A stretch of DNA of 64,000 bases from Lactarius indigo (taxonomy: Eukaryota > Basidiomycota > Agaricomycetes > Russulales > Russulaceae), in the NCBI GenBank assembly GCA_025766275.1, contig JAFKAC010000033.1, positions 527,501 through 591,500 of the forward strand, read 5' to 3'. Both the position numbers and the translations under genes were made by a program. The notes beneath the pieces are model-generated. The model had not been told where the DNA came from. It ran no database searches and saw only the letters and a list, made by a program, of their open reading frames with translations. This document shows, piece after piece, positions 9,634 to 20,493 of this stretch. Within the stretch, counting starts at the first letter, position 1; each line of letters starts with the position of its first letter.

Positions 9634-12209
9634 TTTATGAAGATGTCAAATAAGATCGGGGACAGCGGGTCCCCCTGCTTAGCTCCCTGGGTAGGGGTGA
9701 AGGCAGCAGAGGTGTTATTACCCACATGGACCGAATACCAGGTTGTGCTGTATGACTCCACAATCATTTGCAGGAACCCCCCACATATGCCAACGTGGTG
9801 TAGTAAACAGAACAGGTACTCGTGATATACCCTGTCGTACACTTTACGGAAGTCAATGAAGGTTCCCAAGGTAGAGGTCCCTTCTATCCAGTGTCTCCGT
9901 ACAATTTCAGCTAATGCAATACCTTGGGCGACAGCTTCCTCACGAGGGTGGAAGCCGGCTTGCTCGGTGCAAATGAGATCCTTAGATTCGCACCAACTAC
10001 TTAAGCGGGTAGCCATTAAGCAGAACAGGACCTTGAGGGCGCAACTGATCAAACTTATACTGTGGTAGTTATTTGTTAATTCACTATCACCTCCTTTGAA
10101 GAGGTTGACTATGTGTACTTCCCGCCATTGCTTGGGTATACACGAAGTCTGCCATATGCGCACCAGTAGTGCATGGAACGATTTGCCCAGCTTGGTAAGA
10201 GGGGTCTTTAGCAGCCATTTCAACTCAGACTCAGACAAGTCAACAAAGACATTGTCTGGCCGTTTAAATCTCGGGTTATCACTTTTTAAAGCTGCCATGC
10301 ATTCCTCTCTCACCATGATCTTGAGGACATTTATGTGAATCTTGTCCTTCCCAGGGGCTGTGTTTCGGTTCATCCCCCATATAGTTAGCAGTAGTTCCGG
10401 CCATGTAAGGCTTTTGTTGAGGTCATCACTCTCATCTACTGGTTCACCAAGATCAAGCATAGCCCAGTGTTCACGATTAGTAGACAGCTTTTCAGGATCA
10501 TAGGTTAATAGGTCCTCGTAGTGTTCTTTCATCGCTTCCAGAATCTTATTGGCATGATGTTGGAGGGCTCCATCCCGGTTTTTCACCGGGTTTACCACCT
10601 CAACCACACTCGATGGGTTCACCTGGGCCCGTAGCCGACTCCATACATTTTTGTGGTCGTTAGCCACGAAGTTGTCAGCCACGTGGGCGTAAAACTGTTG
10701 CCTCACTCTAACCTGCCAGTCCTTCTTCGCCTTTCTAAAGCGCTTCTGGGCTCGCGCTAGCTGTATGCAAGTGGACTTGTCTGGGGTCCATTTACAATCC
10801 AGTGCGGCATGATACCGTGAACTGTATTTGTGAACAGCCTGCTGCAACAGTTTCAATTTTTGGGGGAATTCCGGGTTTGAGCCAGGGTTATGCACCTTCT
10901 TGACATTGTGTTTGCGGCACACTTTGTCAAAGGTAGCAATGAAATTGTCGGCTTGGGTAGAGACTTCAGCCTTATTCTCATCATCATCCACATCCCAGGT
11001 TTTGCTCCGATAGAAATCAGAAACTCCACCTGAGGAGTTTTGCATTAACCTGACCCATGCATTGTCATTGACAACCAGGTCCCCTTTCAAGTGCATCATC
11101 TTGCTGTCGAAAGCAGCCTTCTTGGGACGTAAACGCCTCACCACAGCCGAAGTATTGGCATAAGGCATCATCACTAGAGGGCGATGGTCACTCGAGTTGT
11201 AAGTTCGTAGCACCCGTGCACCCCAAAAGAGTTTCTGGCTCTGATCGGTCAGTAGGATATGATCTAGTTGTGCTGGGGTCCCCCATAGGGGGAAGTGTGT
11301 TCAACGATTTCCTACACAATGTGCTGGGAAAAGGTAGTTCTTTCTACGCTCAGTTGTGTTAATACTGAGATGGTGGAGCAATTGCTTTTCAGGCTCATTT
11401 AGGTCGCCCATAACCACCACTATACTACTACTATCACGTTCAATTATTTTAGCTACAATTCCTTTGACCACCTGTAGTTGCTCTTTACGCGTTCGACGGT
11501 GGTTGCCCCCTGATTTGAGGTATACATTTATAAAGTGTACAGGGCTTGACAACCTGGCATAGCTAAAAGCCTTGACATGGATCAACCAATGTGACCCATG
11601 GGGTACTTCATAGGACGCTAGTCTATTACTAACCAACATCGCAATCCCTCTGAAGTCCTCTTTTGCATGGGACGCATAGCATCTGAATCCATTCACATGA
11701 ATAGGATAATGACGTGTGCAAACAAGGGTCTCTTGAAGCGCAAGTACAGCCATGTGTTCCTCGTCTAGGAGTTCACCTATTTCTACCAGCTTTGACCAAA
11801 AGCCATTCATGTTGTAAGTACCAATGGCAAGCGGTAGATGACCATGCAACGGTCTATCCGACGGGAGCTTAGAGGGTTTCATTTGCCTTTCCCTCCAAGG
11901 TTGCCATAGGGCTAACCTCCAACCTTGCACACGTGCAGACCAGCCTTCATCTCGGGGGAGCAGAGTCGACTCAGTCTCCATTACTGAAGACATCTCTTCA
12001 TCCTTCACATTGTTGTGGGAACTAGCTCCTTCATTGTGTCTGCTTGCAACCGCAGCAAGGGTACCCCAATCTTCCATACGTATCTTTGTCCTATCACGAA
12101 TAGTGGACAAAAGGGCAAACCCCAGGTCTTTCCGGACCCACATATCAGTGTGTGGGTTTCGGTTTATACCTGATATGCGTTGTACGGAGAGATGTCTGTG
12201 TGGGTTCAT
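9634..12209 (-). pseudogene. LINE ORF2 N-terminal part: AP-type endonuclease and RT fingers/palm
   Basis: Minus-strand frame from ATG at 12209. The endonuclease reads 'GTYNMNGFW', 'LALQETL', 'VVVMGDLNEP' and, past a TGA at 11301-11303, 'AQLDHILL' and 'SSDHRPLVMM': the catalytic GDxN and SDH boxes of APE-type LINE endonucleases. The frame is unchanged over the TGA, which follows CGT and fits a CGA to TGA change. The RT follows with 'WREVHIVNLFKGGD', 'QAGFHPREEAVAQ', 'FIDFRKVYDRV' and 'TQGAKQGDPLSPILFDIF', where A1 interrupts it. There is no upstream ORF1 in the short remaining 5' flank. Confidence 0.9.
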
Positions 12210-12427
12210 GGCGGAGAGGATTCGGCATAGAAGTTAAGTTAAAGGGCTAGCGAGCCCAAAGGGGAGTGAAGGGGATCAAAGGAGGCAGGACGTGGCAAGG
12301 CAACGGCGGGCTGGAGTCTGAAGTCGATAGTTCTGGCACTGGCAGATGGCTAAGACAAAGGCGAGGTCAAGGATAAGGGCTTTGGGCGGCAGCTGGCTGG
12401 AAGACCGAGTGTAGTGGCTTGGCTGGC
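12210..12427. other. Non-coding stretch between the LINE ORF and element A2
   Basis: About 220 bp, purine-rich with many AGG/GGC runs, upstream of the LINE ATG; possibly LINE 5' untranslated sequence. No coding frame or repeat recognised. It ends abruptly at the A2 LTR without a matching target duplication on the far side. Confidence 0.4.
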
Positions 12428-12928
12428 TGTCACATTTCGACTTGTGAACCCTTACTGTACCGGTTGCAACTACGGCGGTAAGGTAGATTAGTTGCGGACT
12501 TACGATAGGCGATACGAGTATGATAGGAGATTGCGCGCTGATTGCTGACTGAGGACTTCGCCACTAATACTAGTAGTAGTAGTATTAGGGTTTGAGTTGT
12601 TTCTGCGACACGTTGGACGCTACTTTACAGTGACTCATAGCAGCGCTTGAAAGCCTGCTCGATATGTATTTAAGCTACCTTGTGAAGACCAAGATACGCC
12701 ATCTTGGTCTTCTTGAATCGTCACTTGTTTCCTTCTCCTCTTCGTCTTTATCTTGCAAAGGAGCTGTCCGACTTTGCTCGTGACCAATTGACTTGCCAGT
12801 GTACCTTCGTGTATTCATTGGGGCAAGGGCTTGGACCTCCGTGTCTTCAAGTCGGCAGAATTGTCATATCGCTAAGTTGTTATCGCCATCTCGTGCTCAA
12901 GTCGAGCTAACGTCGTGACGACGTTACA
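12428..12928 (+). repeat. A2 5' LTR with promoter
   Basis: TGTCACATTTCG to GACGTTACA. TATTTAA at 12667-12673 is followed 34 nt later by ATCTTGGTCTT (12701-12711), the complement of the primer-binding site. As in A1, a second AAGACCAAGAT copy precedes it and forms an inverted repeat around ACGCC. Confidence 0.93.
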
Positions 12929-12930
12929 TT

Positions 12931-12941
12931 AAGACCAAGAT
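12931..12941 (+). other. A2 primer-binding site of self-priming type
   Basis: AAGACCAAGAT, two bases after the LTR end; 11-nt perfect complement of 12701-12711 at the inferred RNA 5' end. Confidence 0.8.
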
Positions 12942-12947
12942 ACCACC

Positions 12948-13403
12948 GTGGCCATAACAACAAGAGATCAGTGGACGAGCTTCCGTCCCTATTCGCTCCC
13001 AAGAAGAGGAGAACAAAACGTCCCCACGCGCTTTCTACAAGCTGCCAGTTGGAGGGAAAGACAAGAAGAAACCGGATATTTTGTGGAATTTAACGGACCA
13101 AGCAGGTTCCGACCAGTTGAGTTCAACTTCGACCACTTGTGTTGGACAGAGGTTACATGGAACCCCATAGACTCCCAGTGGGACGTCATACGACCAGCAG
13201 GACCCAGATATCAGTGTGATATCGACGCCAGAGAACTCAACAGCCGAACAGATTGGGGCCCCATCGATGGACAGATACGAGAGCATTCCACTGGAGAGGT
13301 AGTATCAGAAGAAGAAGAACAAAGCCAAGAAGAAAGTGAAGGGCGAGAGCCAAATCAAACAGAAACTAGTGGAGGAGCGATACAAGATCTCCTCATCGAA
13401 TGA
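12948..13403 (+). CDS. A2 Met-free Gag N-terminal extension (GTG-led open frame)
   Basis: 151 codons from GTGGC, seven bases after the primer-binding site, to TGA at 13401-13403. Strongly similar to A1 2455-2898 ('TGYFVEFNGPSRFRPVEFNF'; 'QYQCDIDA.ELNSR'; 'DWGPIDGQ'). No in-frame ATG. The TGA is shared with A1 in the context AATGAGCTGAGTCC, and the frame stays open to the gag ATG at 13461 with conserved residues (AES.HIT). Out-of-frame ATGs near 13152 and 13265 correspond to GTG and ACG in A1. Whether translation begins at GUG and passes the UGA is inference. Function unknown. Confidence 0.6.
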   Translation: MAITTRDQWTSFRPYSLPRRGEQNVPTRFLQAASWRERQEETGYFVEFNGPSRFRPVEFNFDHLCWTEVTWNPIDSQWDVIRPAGPRYQCDIDARELNSRTDWGPIDGQIREHSTGEVVSEEEEQSQEESEGREPNQTETSGGAIQDLLIE

Positions 13404-13963
13404 GCTGAGTCCGCACATATCACGGAACCGGAGCCAATTCACATTCGATCACCAGCCATTATGGCAACAATAACGCGAGCAATGGAAGAGGTCGCGGTTG
13501 AAGAAGCGCGCGCAATACGAGAAGAAGCAAGAGAAATCCTCATGCCCATTAACCCCGAAACCGGCGTACGAATGACTGCAGACGACGCCGCCATCTTTCG
13601 AGCCATAGGATCCGATCGAGGGGACCCTCCGACAGGACGACGACCTGCACTGGAGCTTCCTCCAGGTATAGGAGGACCAGGTGATGATCCACCACCACCA
13701 CCAGGAGGGGGTATCCCATTTGATTTACGAAGAACCGAACCACCGAGAGGACCACCCGCCGGACCACCCGGTGGAGGTGGAGGCGGTGGAGGAGGAGGAG
13801 GTGATGGAGGCATCAGAGGAGGACATCACAACAAAAAATTGACCGGCGAGCCACCTTCTATTTTTGATGGGGACAGACTCAAAGTAGACCAATTCCTGAC
13901 ACAGTGGCACGTTTACTGGGGTATGAACCTAGACGCCCCCATCATGCGCAACGACTACAGAAG

Positions 13964-14219
13964 TGTTATTTGTGGCTAAAGCGTCGCTGTTTTCACCTAT
14001 TCTGTGACTGTACATTGCCCTAAGTCAAGTTACCTTATTTAGATATGCTTAGTCAGGTTGATATATCCTGCAGAGGACGGAAAATATGGCTTTAGTCTTA
14101 TATCCTCCTCTGCAGGTGAGTAACTATCTTTACTTTGATCAATATAGTCTTATATCCTCCTCTGCAGTCCCCTTGTGTCCTCTGTGACTCAAGGGCCCTC
14201 TATAGGTCGCATTCTAACA
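13964..14219. mobile_element. 256-bp solo LTR of an unrelated family inside A2 gag
   Basis: Starts TGTTATTTG, ends TTCTAACA, flanked by the perfect 5-bp duplication AGAAG (13959-13963, 14220-14224). TG...CA termini and a 5-bp duplication fit a solo LTR. It contains a repeated block 'GTCTTATATCCTCCTCTGCAG' (two direct copies) plus an inverted partial copy. No coding capacity. The short length is compatible with a copia-type LTR, but no internal sequence is present to decide. Confidence 0.8.
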
Positions 14220-15234
14220 AGAAGATGCCTTCTGTTTCTCTCCTACATCAAAGGCAGAGCAGTCAGCGAATGGGTCCTATCCTTCCTGAACTGGCTCAAT
14301 AGGCAAATACAACGAGGGATTAACCCCTACACTCAAGACCTGTGGGATGCCGTAGCCGATGGCTTTAGCCAGCGATTTGAAAACACGCTGGAACGAGAAC
14401 AGGCGCAGGCAGTACTGCGAAAAGGGTTCAGAATGACAGGAGAAGATATTGACAAGTACGTCAACGACTTCGAACAGCTCGTGCAGAAAGCTCATTACCA
14501 CCTCAATGAACCACAAACGATCAACCTTTTTACATCGGGTCTACCGAAGGAACTGTTCAAGAACGTGTTCCAATTTGACGACCCAATCACGTTTGATGAT
14601 TGGAAGAGAGCCGTACTCAAACGGCAGAAGAATTATATCCATCTCAAGGCAAGACTCAACGAATACAAAAATACAACAACACAGCCGAAGAAGCAGAGCG
14701 GCAATGCGGGATGGACGCTTCCGCAAAATTTACCTCAAACCAACCCTTGGGCGATGGATACTTCAGCTGACCGCGCCAGGGTAAGGCTCACAGGATCGGA
14801 GGAAATCGACTTCAACAAACTGCTCCACCACGACTGGCCGACACCGCCATTCCCACCAGAGGGGGACCGGGAGCCAGAGGACGCGGAAGAGGAGGGTCCT
14901 GAAGGGACTTAAGGAACGTCCTCTGTTATAACTGTCACGCTCCAGGACACCTCTCACGAAATTGTCCACACCCCCACGTTCAGAGGCAATGGCAAGCAGC
15001 CCCATCAAGCAGCCGAATGACCGAGACATGGCCGCCCCAGTGGCCTACTTCACAAGGGCCGGTGTCACAGTACGAACCCTCCTTGCCAGGATACGCGACA
15101 CCGGCACCCAGTGCAACACCAATGCCACAAATAAACGCAGCCACGACAAAAACACCTGGAGAACAGGCAAAGGAGTGGCTTACGCAGGTGGCTAACAGTA
15201 CGGATGAGGTAAAAGACCTCATACTTCAAGATCT

Positions 15235-18200
15235 GTGGGGAAAAGAGGGTTTTTGGGACGCCTAAACCCGTCAGTCTGGGTGAGGGCTCTTCAATGTAAT
15301 TCTGTAATTGTGACAACACGCTATCGATCTATGCGAATTCCAGTAACTGTCCGTACGAATTACCAAACGACTGAAACAAATGCGCTAGTCGACTCTGGCG
15401 CAACCGACAACTTCATCCAACCTAGCCTGGCAAAACGGGCCAGTATCCAGACACAGCCGCTAAACACGCCCCGCAAGATATGGAATATAGACAATACGGA
15501 GAACAAAGCTGGGTTAATCACTCATTACGTTAACCTAGAGGTGAAAACACGGGGACAGATAAAGCAAATGACCTTCCTGGTCACCGATCTTGGAAGTGAA
15601 GACATGGTGCTGGGTTACCCATGGCTAAGCGCATTCGAACCAACAATCAGCTGGGCCACCGCCACCATACACCCCGACATGCAGCCGGTAGTACTGGCAA
15701 CTACTGAAGCGTTGTTATCAACAACGACCATTCGAGCCCTCACCGTGGCCGAAAAAGAAAACGTGGTGTGGGAACTAGAAGAAGAGACGTTCGTTAGGGC
15801 CACCACCTCGACGGAATTGGCCATACAAGCGAAACAACAACAGACGGCAGCAGTGCTCCCTCAAGAATACGCAATGTTTAGCAAACTCTTTAACGAGCAA
15901 GCCTCGCACCGCTTCCCCCTGGCAAGACCGTGGGATCATGCGATAGACTTCAAACCATCCGCGCCGGCCGCCATTGACTGCAAAATTTACCCCATGACCC
16001 AAAAGGAAGAGGGCGAACTCAAGGAGTTTCTAGAGGAAAAGCTAAAGCAGGGGTACTTGCGCCCATCTATCTCCCCGTACGCATCCTCCTTCTTTTTCAT
16101 TAAAAAGAAGGATGGAAAACTACGGCCGGTACAGGACTATCGGGTCATCAACTCCCACACTATTCGAAATCAGTACCCGCTGCCACTAATACAGGACCTC
16201 GTCCTTGACCTCAGCAACGCCCATATCTATACGAAACTTGACATCCGATGGGGCTACAACAACATACATATTCGCGACGGCAATCAGGAAAAAGCAGCGT
16301 TCAAAACTAAATTCAGCCTCTTCGAACCCATGGTCATGTTCTTCGGACTCACTAACTCCCCCGCCACCTTCCAGGCCATGATGAACCACATCTATCGCGA
16401 CACGATAGCAAAGCACGAACGGCTGGGCACTACCATACGCGTCTACATGGACGATATCGGTATCGCCACTCACTTCGATCACGATCTAGCGGCCCATGTG
16501 AGCGCTGTCCGCGACGTGTTACGCGTTGCGGAAGCACACGACCTCTACTTCAAACTCGAGAAGTGCCTGTTCCATCAACCGCGGATGGATTACCTGGGGG
16601 TAATCCTTGAAAGGGGGGTGACCCGAATGGACCCTGTAAAAGTCCAAGGTATCAAGGACTGGCCGACGCCGACAAAAGTCAAAGACGTTCGTTCTTTTCT
16701 CGGCTTCTGTAACTTTTACAGACTTTTTATCCGCGGTTTTGCAACTCACGCCAAGCCACTCACTAAACTGACACGAAAAGACGAAGAATGGCGATGGACT
16801 GAAGAAGAAGATAAGGCGTTCAACACCCTAAAACGTCTTGTAACGGAAGAACCGGTGCTAGCACACCCCGTCCTTCAGGATCCGTTCGAATTGGAAGTTG
16901 ACGCTTTGGGCTACGCGGTGGGAGCCGTATTACTACAAAAGAAATCTGACGGCAAGCGACACCCCATAGGTTACTACTCGGCGACGCTTTCTGAAGCCGA
17001 AAGAAACTACGACATCTACGACCTAGAACTGCTCGCAATAGTCAAGGCCCTGCGGAACTGGCGGCCACTTCTCGCAGGTGCCCCCCACAAGATCAAAATC
17101 TATTCGGACCACCTAAACCTACAATACTGGAAATCACCACAGAAGATCAGCAGACAAGTCGCCAGGGAAGTACTCGAACTTTCCGAATACGACTTCAAGA
17201 TTCATCACATTAAGGGAAAGAACAACGGAAGGGCAGATGCCCTGTCGAGACGACCGGACTACGACCAAGGAGTCGAAGACAACAGCGAAGTAGTGGTCCT
17301 ACCTCCCGAAGTTTTTGTACGAACCCTTAACACCGCGCGCACCTTCATCGCGAACCCAAGTCTACTACAACCACGCCATCAGCAAGACGAGGAGGTGATC
17401 AAGACATGGGTCGACCCTCATCACCTCAAGAAAATACAAGGAGAATGGTATAAGGACGGCAGGTTCGTGATCACAGGGCCCGCGTCAACTCAACGCGTAC
17501 TAATACACGACCATCACGACTTACCAATACATGGCCATCCGGGAATTGCGAGAACTCAATGCATCCTGGAAAGACATTACTGGTGGCCGCGACTCCGAAG
17601 AGACGTATATGAATACGTGCAAGGCTGCGCCGAATGCCAAAAGAATAAAGTCAACACAAGGCCCATACGGGCCGCGCTGCATCCCATCACGCCAATACTG
17701 GAAGCCATGCCGTTCCACACGGTAGTGGTAGACTTCATCACCAAACTCCCCATTTCCAAGGGGTATGACAGTATACTAACTGTCACGGATCACGACTGCA
17801 GCAAGGCCTCTGTTTTTATCCCATGTCAAGAAGAGATTACCGCAGAAGAAACGGCGACTCTGTATGTCGCCCAGGTGTTCAAACGCTTCGGATTGCCGCG
17901 CAAAATAATAAGCGACCGCGACCCCCGCTTCACGTCCAAGTTTACCAGAGAAGTATGCCACATTCTGGGAATTCAACAGAACATATCAACTGCATATCAT
18001 CCGCGTACTGATGGGCAGTCCGAACGAACTAACCAGTGGCTGGAACAGTACTTACGCTTCTGGGTAAATGAGCGGCAAGATAACTGGGCAACTTATCTAC
18101 CAATCGCCGAATTTGCGCACAACAACTGGCCACATGAACACACCAAAGAGTCGCCGTTCCAACTTCTGATGGGGTACAACCCACAAGCGGATTGGACAGA

Positions 18201-19961
18201 TAAGCCATCCCCCATTCCCCTCGCAACCGCGCGACTGACACAGCTGAAAGAAGCTAGAGACAACGCCCAACGCCTTATAAAGAAGGCACAAGAGTCATGG
18301 GTGCGCAACAAAGATACGCCCAAGTTCAGCATCAATGACCTCGTGTGGCTCGAGGGCAAGCATCTTTGAACCAACCAGCCTACAGCGAAATTAGCGGCGC
18401 GACGCCACGGACCCTTTCGGGTGGTACAGGTGATGTCCCCTTACAACTATCGATTGGAACTTCCCACGCAGTGGAGTATCCACCCAGTGTTTCACATCGA
18501 TCTTCTCACCCCGTACAAGCAAACCCTTTACTTCGCACGACCACCGCCAGAATTGATAGAAGGAGAAGAGGAATATGAGGTCGAGGCCATTCTAGACACT
18601 CGGCATTTCGGCAGAGGGAAGCGCCTCCAATACCTCATCAAATGGAAGGGGTATCCGGACTCGGAGAACCAGTGGGTCAATAAAGACGACGTCTTTGCGC
18701 CCGAAGCGCTTCGCCTATATCAGGAAGCACAGACCCATGGCAAAAGAGATAAAGTGGGAGTCATTCGAACAGAGGACAGTCATCCCCTTCTCCTCTGCTC
18801 AGCCATTACTCTCATGCCCACTTCCCCACTACGACATGTCACACAAGCGCAGCTCCTCAACTCCCTCGCAGAAGACGCCCGCGCCCTCTTGGCTGAGGAC
18901 GACGACACCGAAGTTCCCAATACTCAGCTCACGCCATGGACGCCTCTTACACCAGCAGAGGGGCCCATCACCGCACAAGAATGGATCAATGTCGTCACCA
19001 GATTCCCAGACCCAACGACTACCCCCGACGACGACCAAGCCGTCGTCCACGTCTTCCGAAACGATCGCGGCGAGCGTGAACCCATCGCCGCTATCCCCCC
19101 AAGCGACGACCTCATCGGCGTTCGCGGAGTTTTCCTGAGCAACGACCAGCGTTCAAGCGCTGATGGAATACGAGTTGGAGGGCTGGAAGAGGGTAGCGGC
19201 AGTGTGGCAGAAGGAGCAGTTGGACTCGGCAGCGGCCCGACTGAGGGAGATGCGCGAGCGTCGGCAGCGATGGCGGCAGCTGAGGCTGGCCATGACGACG
19301 AAGATTATTACCCGACGAGACACTCCTTCCTTCGAACGAAACGCGACCCTGATAATCCCCTCGTCATGCCCTGGCTCGTCTACACCGACGGCTCCCCCAT
19401 GTATCGAGGACGTGTGCGCATGCCTGGTGCCGCCGATCACCGTCCGTCACCGCCACCGAGGACCCCGCGCATGTCATTGCGCCTGAGGGGTTCCAGGCGA
19501 ACCGATGACCCCATTACATTCGATACCCCATCACCGGGCCGGACGGAGTAGAGAGGGACGCGTCGCACGTCCAAATTATCGGAGGGGCGGATCCCCTCAT
19601 ACTGGGGGTCATACCGGGTTCGCCACACGTCTATGGTAAGCCCCTCTATGCTGAACCCCACGTGTCCGCCGCGCTCTGCCCCACGTATCCGCACGAAGAC
19701 CTCGTCGTCTTCGAAGCGGACAAGATCACCGACCGCGCGCTCAATCGTATCAACAATGAGTCACTCACCACAGAGGTCATGCGCTTCCGCGCGGCCAGCT
19801 ACGAGCTGGATCGACTTCGGGCGAGGGTGAGCCAACTCTGCGCGATGATCGAGTGCGCGCAGGACAACCGACGGGACGCCATCTACCGTTTGGAGCGCGC
19901 CACCACATTAGAGCGTATCACCGACGAGCAGCGCGACTGGCCGGCCCGCGACTTTCGGTGA
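15235..19961 (+). pseudogene. A2 pol, nearly complete
   Basis: Entered by -1 shift. Protease 'ALVDSGATDNF'; RT with 'IRVYMDDIGIATH'; RNase H 'LEVDALGYAVGAVLL'; integrase zinc region 'HGHPGIARTQ...CAECQ' and core 'VDFITKLPISKGYDS'; 'DGQSERTNQWLEQYL'; TGA at 18367-18369 (CGA in A1, 'GKHLRTNQ'); chromodomain 'VEAILDTRHFGRGKRLQYL' (about 18580-18720); then the C-terminal module. A frameshift near 19435 and TGA 19506-19508 precede 'VYGKPLYAEP' and the coiled-coil 'ESLTTEVMRFRAASYELDRL', ending 'PARDFR' like A1. Most of pol is uninterrupted for over 1040 codons, so this copy decayed recently or under little mutation. Confidence 0.9.
15238..15244 (+). promoter_or_regulatory. Predicted -1 frameshift site, gag to pol (A2)
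   Basis: G GGA AAA in gag phase (TGG GGA AAA GAG); gag terminates 19 nt later and pol is open in the -1 frame. Same as A1. Confidence 0.7.
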
Positions 19962-19978
19962 GTCTGGGGTCTCACGCT

Positions 19979-19989
19979 AAAAGAGGAGG
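19979..19989 (+). other. A2 polypurine tract
   Basis: AAAAGAGGAGG, three bases before the 3' LTR. Confidence 0.7.
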
Positions 19990-19992
19990 TGA

Positions 19993-20493
19993 TGTCACGT
20001 TTCGACTTGTGAACCCTTACTGTACCGGTTGCAACTACGGCGGTAAGGTAGATTAGTTGCGGACTTACGATAGGTGATATGAGTACGATAGGAGATTGCG
20101 CGCTGATTGCTGACTGAGGACTTCGCCACTAATACTAGTAGTAGTAGTATTAGGGTTTGAGTTGTTTCTGCGACACGTTGGACGCTACTTTACAGTGACT
20201 CATAGCAGCGCTTGAAAGCCTGCTCGATATGTATTTAAGCTACCTTGTGAAGACCAAGATACGCCATCTTGGTCTTCTTGAATCGTCACTTGTTTCCTTC
20301 TCTTCTTCATCTTTATCTTGCAAAGGAGCTGTCCGACTTTGCTCGTGACCAATTGACTTGCCAGTGTACCTTCGTGTATTCATCAGGGCAAGGGCTTGGA
20401 CCTCCGTGTCTTCAAGTCGGCAGAATTGTCATATCGCTAAGTTGTTATCACCATCTCGTGCTCAAGTCGAGCTAACGTCGTGATGACGTTACA
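19993..20493 (+). repeat. A2 3' LTR
   Basis: 501 bp, TGTCACGTTTCG to GACGTTACA; about 10 differences from the left LTR. It truncates the integrase of element C at 20494. Confidence 0.93.

Larger units (their letters stand above)
1..12427 (-). mobile_element. LINE (non-LTR retrotransposon) remnant, split by two later insertions
   Basis: Three minus-strand blocks (9634-12209, 1597-1977, 1-1006) read as one LINE protein once the solo LTR at 1012-1591 and element A1 at 1983-9628 are removed together with one copy of each 5-bp target duplication. Order in the LINE sense: apurinic-type endonuclease, reverse transcriptase, post-RT region. The join over the solo LTR restores 'VTAYKYLGITLDERL', a typical LINE post-RT motif; the join over A1 restores the stretch leading to the catalytic YxDD box. 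The element continues beyond the left edge. It carries at least three in-frame stops and a mutated RT box, so it is dead. Clade not assigned. Confidence 0.85.
13461..15265 (+). pseudogene. A2 gag, broken by a solo LTR, a frameshift and a stop
   Basis: ATG at 13461; helical N-terminus, long Gly/Pro linker, capsid 'IFDGDRLKVDQFLTQW', continuing after the insertion at 13964-14219 with 'RCLLFLSYIKGRAVSEW' and 'YHLNEPQTINLF'. Removing the insertion and one AGAAG copy restores the frame seen in A1. Near 14855 one base is missing compared with A1; the corrected frame then has TGA at 14900-14902 where A1 has CGA, followed by the CCHC knuckle 'CYNCHAPGHLSRNC'. The final part (15017-15265) leads to the frameshift site and stops with TAA. 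Confidence 0.85.
12428..20493 (+). mobile_element. Element A2: Ty3/gypsy chromodomain retrotransposon, sister of A1, recombinant flanks
   Basis: Two 501-bp LTRs (12428-12928, 19993-20493) with about 10 differences (2 percent). Same gene order as A1. The five bases before the left LTR (CTGGC) and after the right LTR (CCAAG) do not match; the left flank is the LINE locus, the right flank is integrase of element C. The simplest reading is recombination between two A2 copies that deleted the sequence between them. Gag holds a 256-bp solo LTR, a 1-nt frameshift and a TGA; pol has a TGA at the integrase end plus a late frameshift and TGA. Confidence 0.9.
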
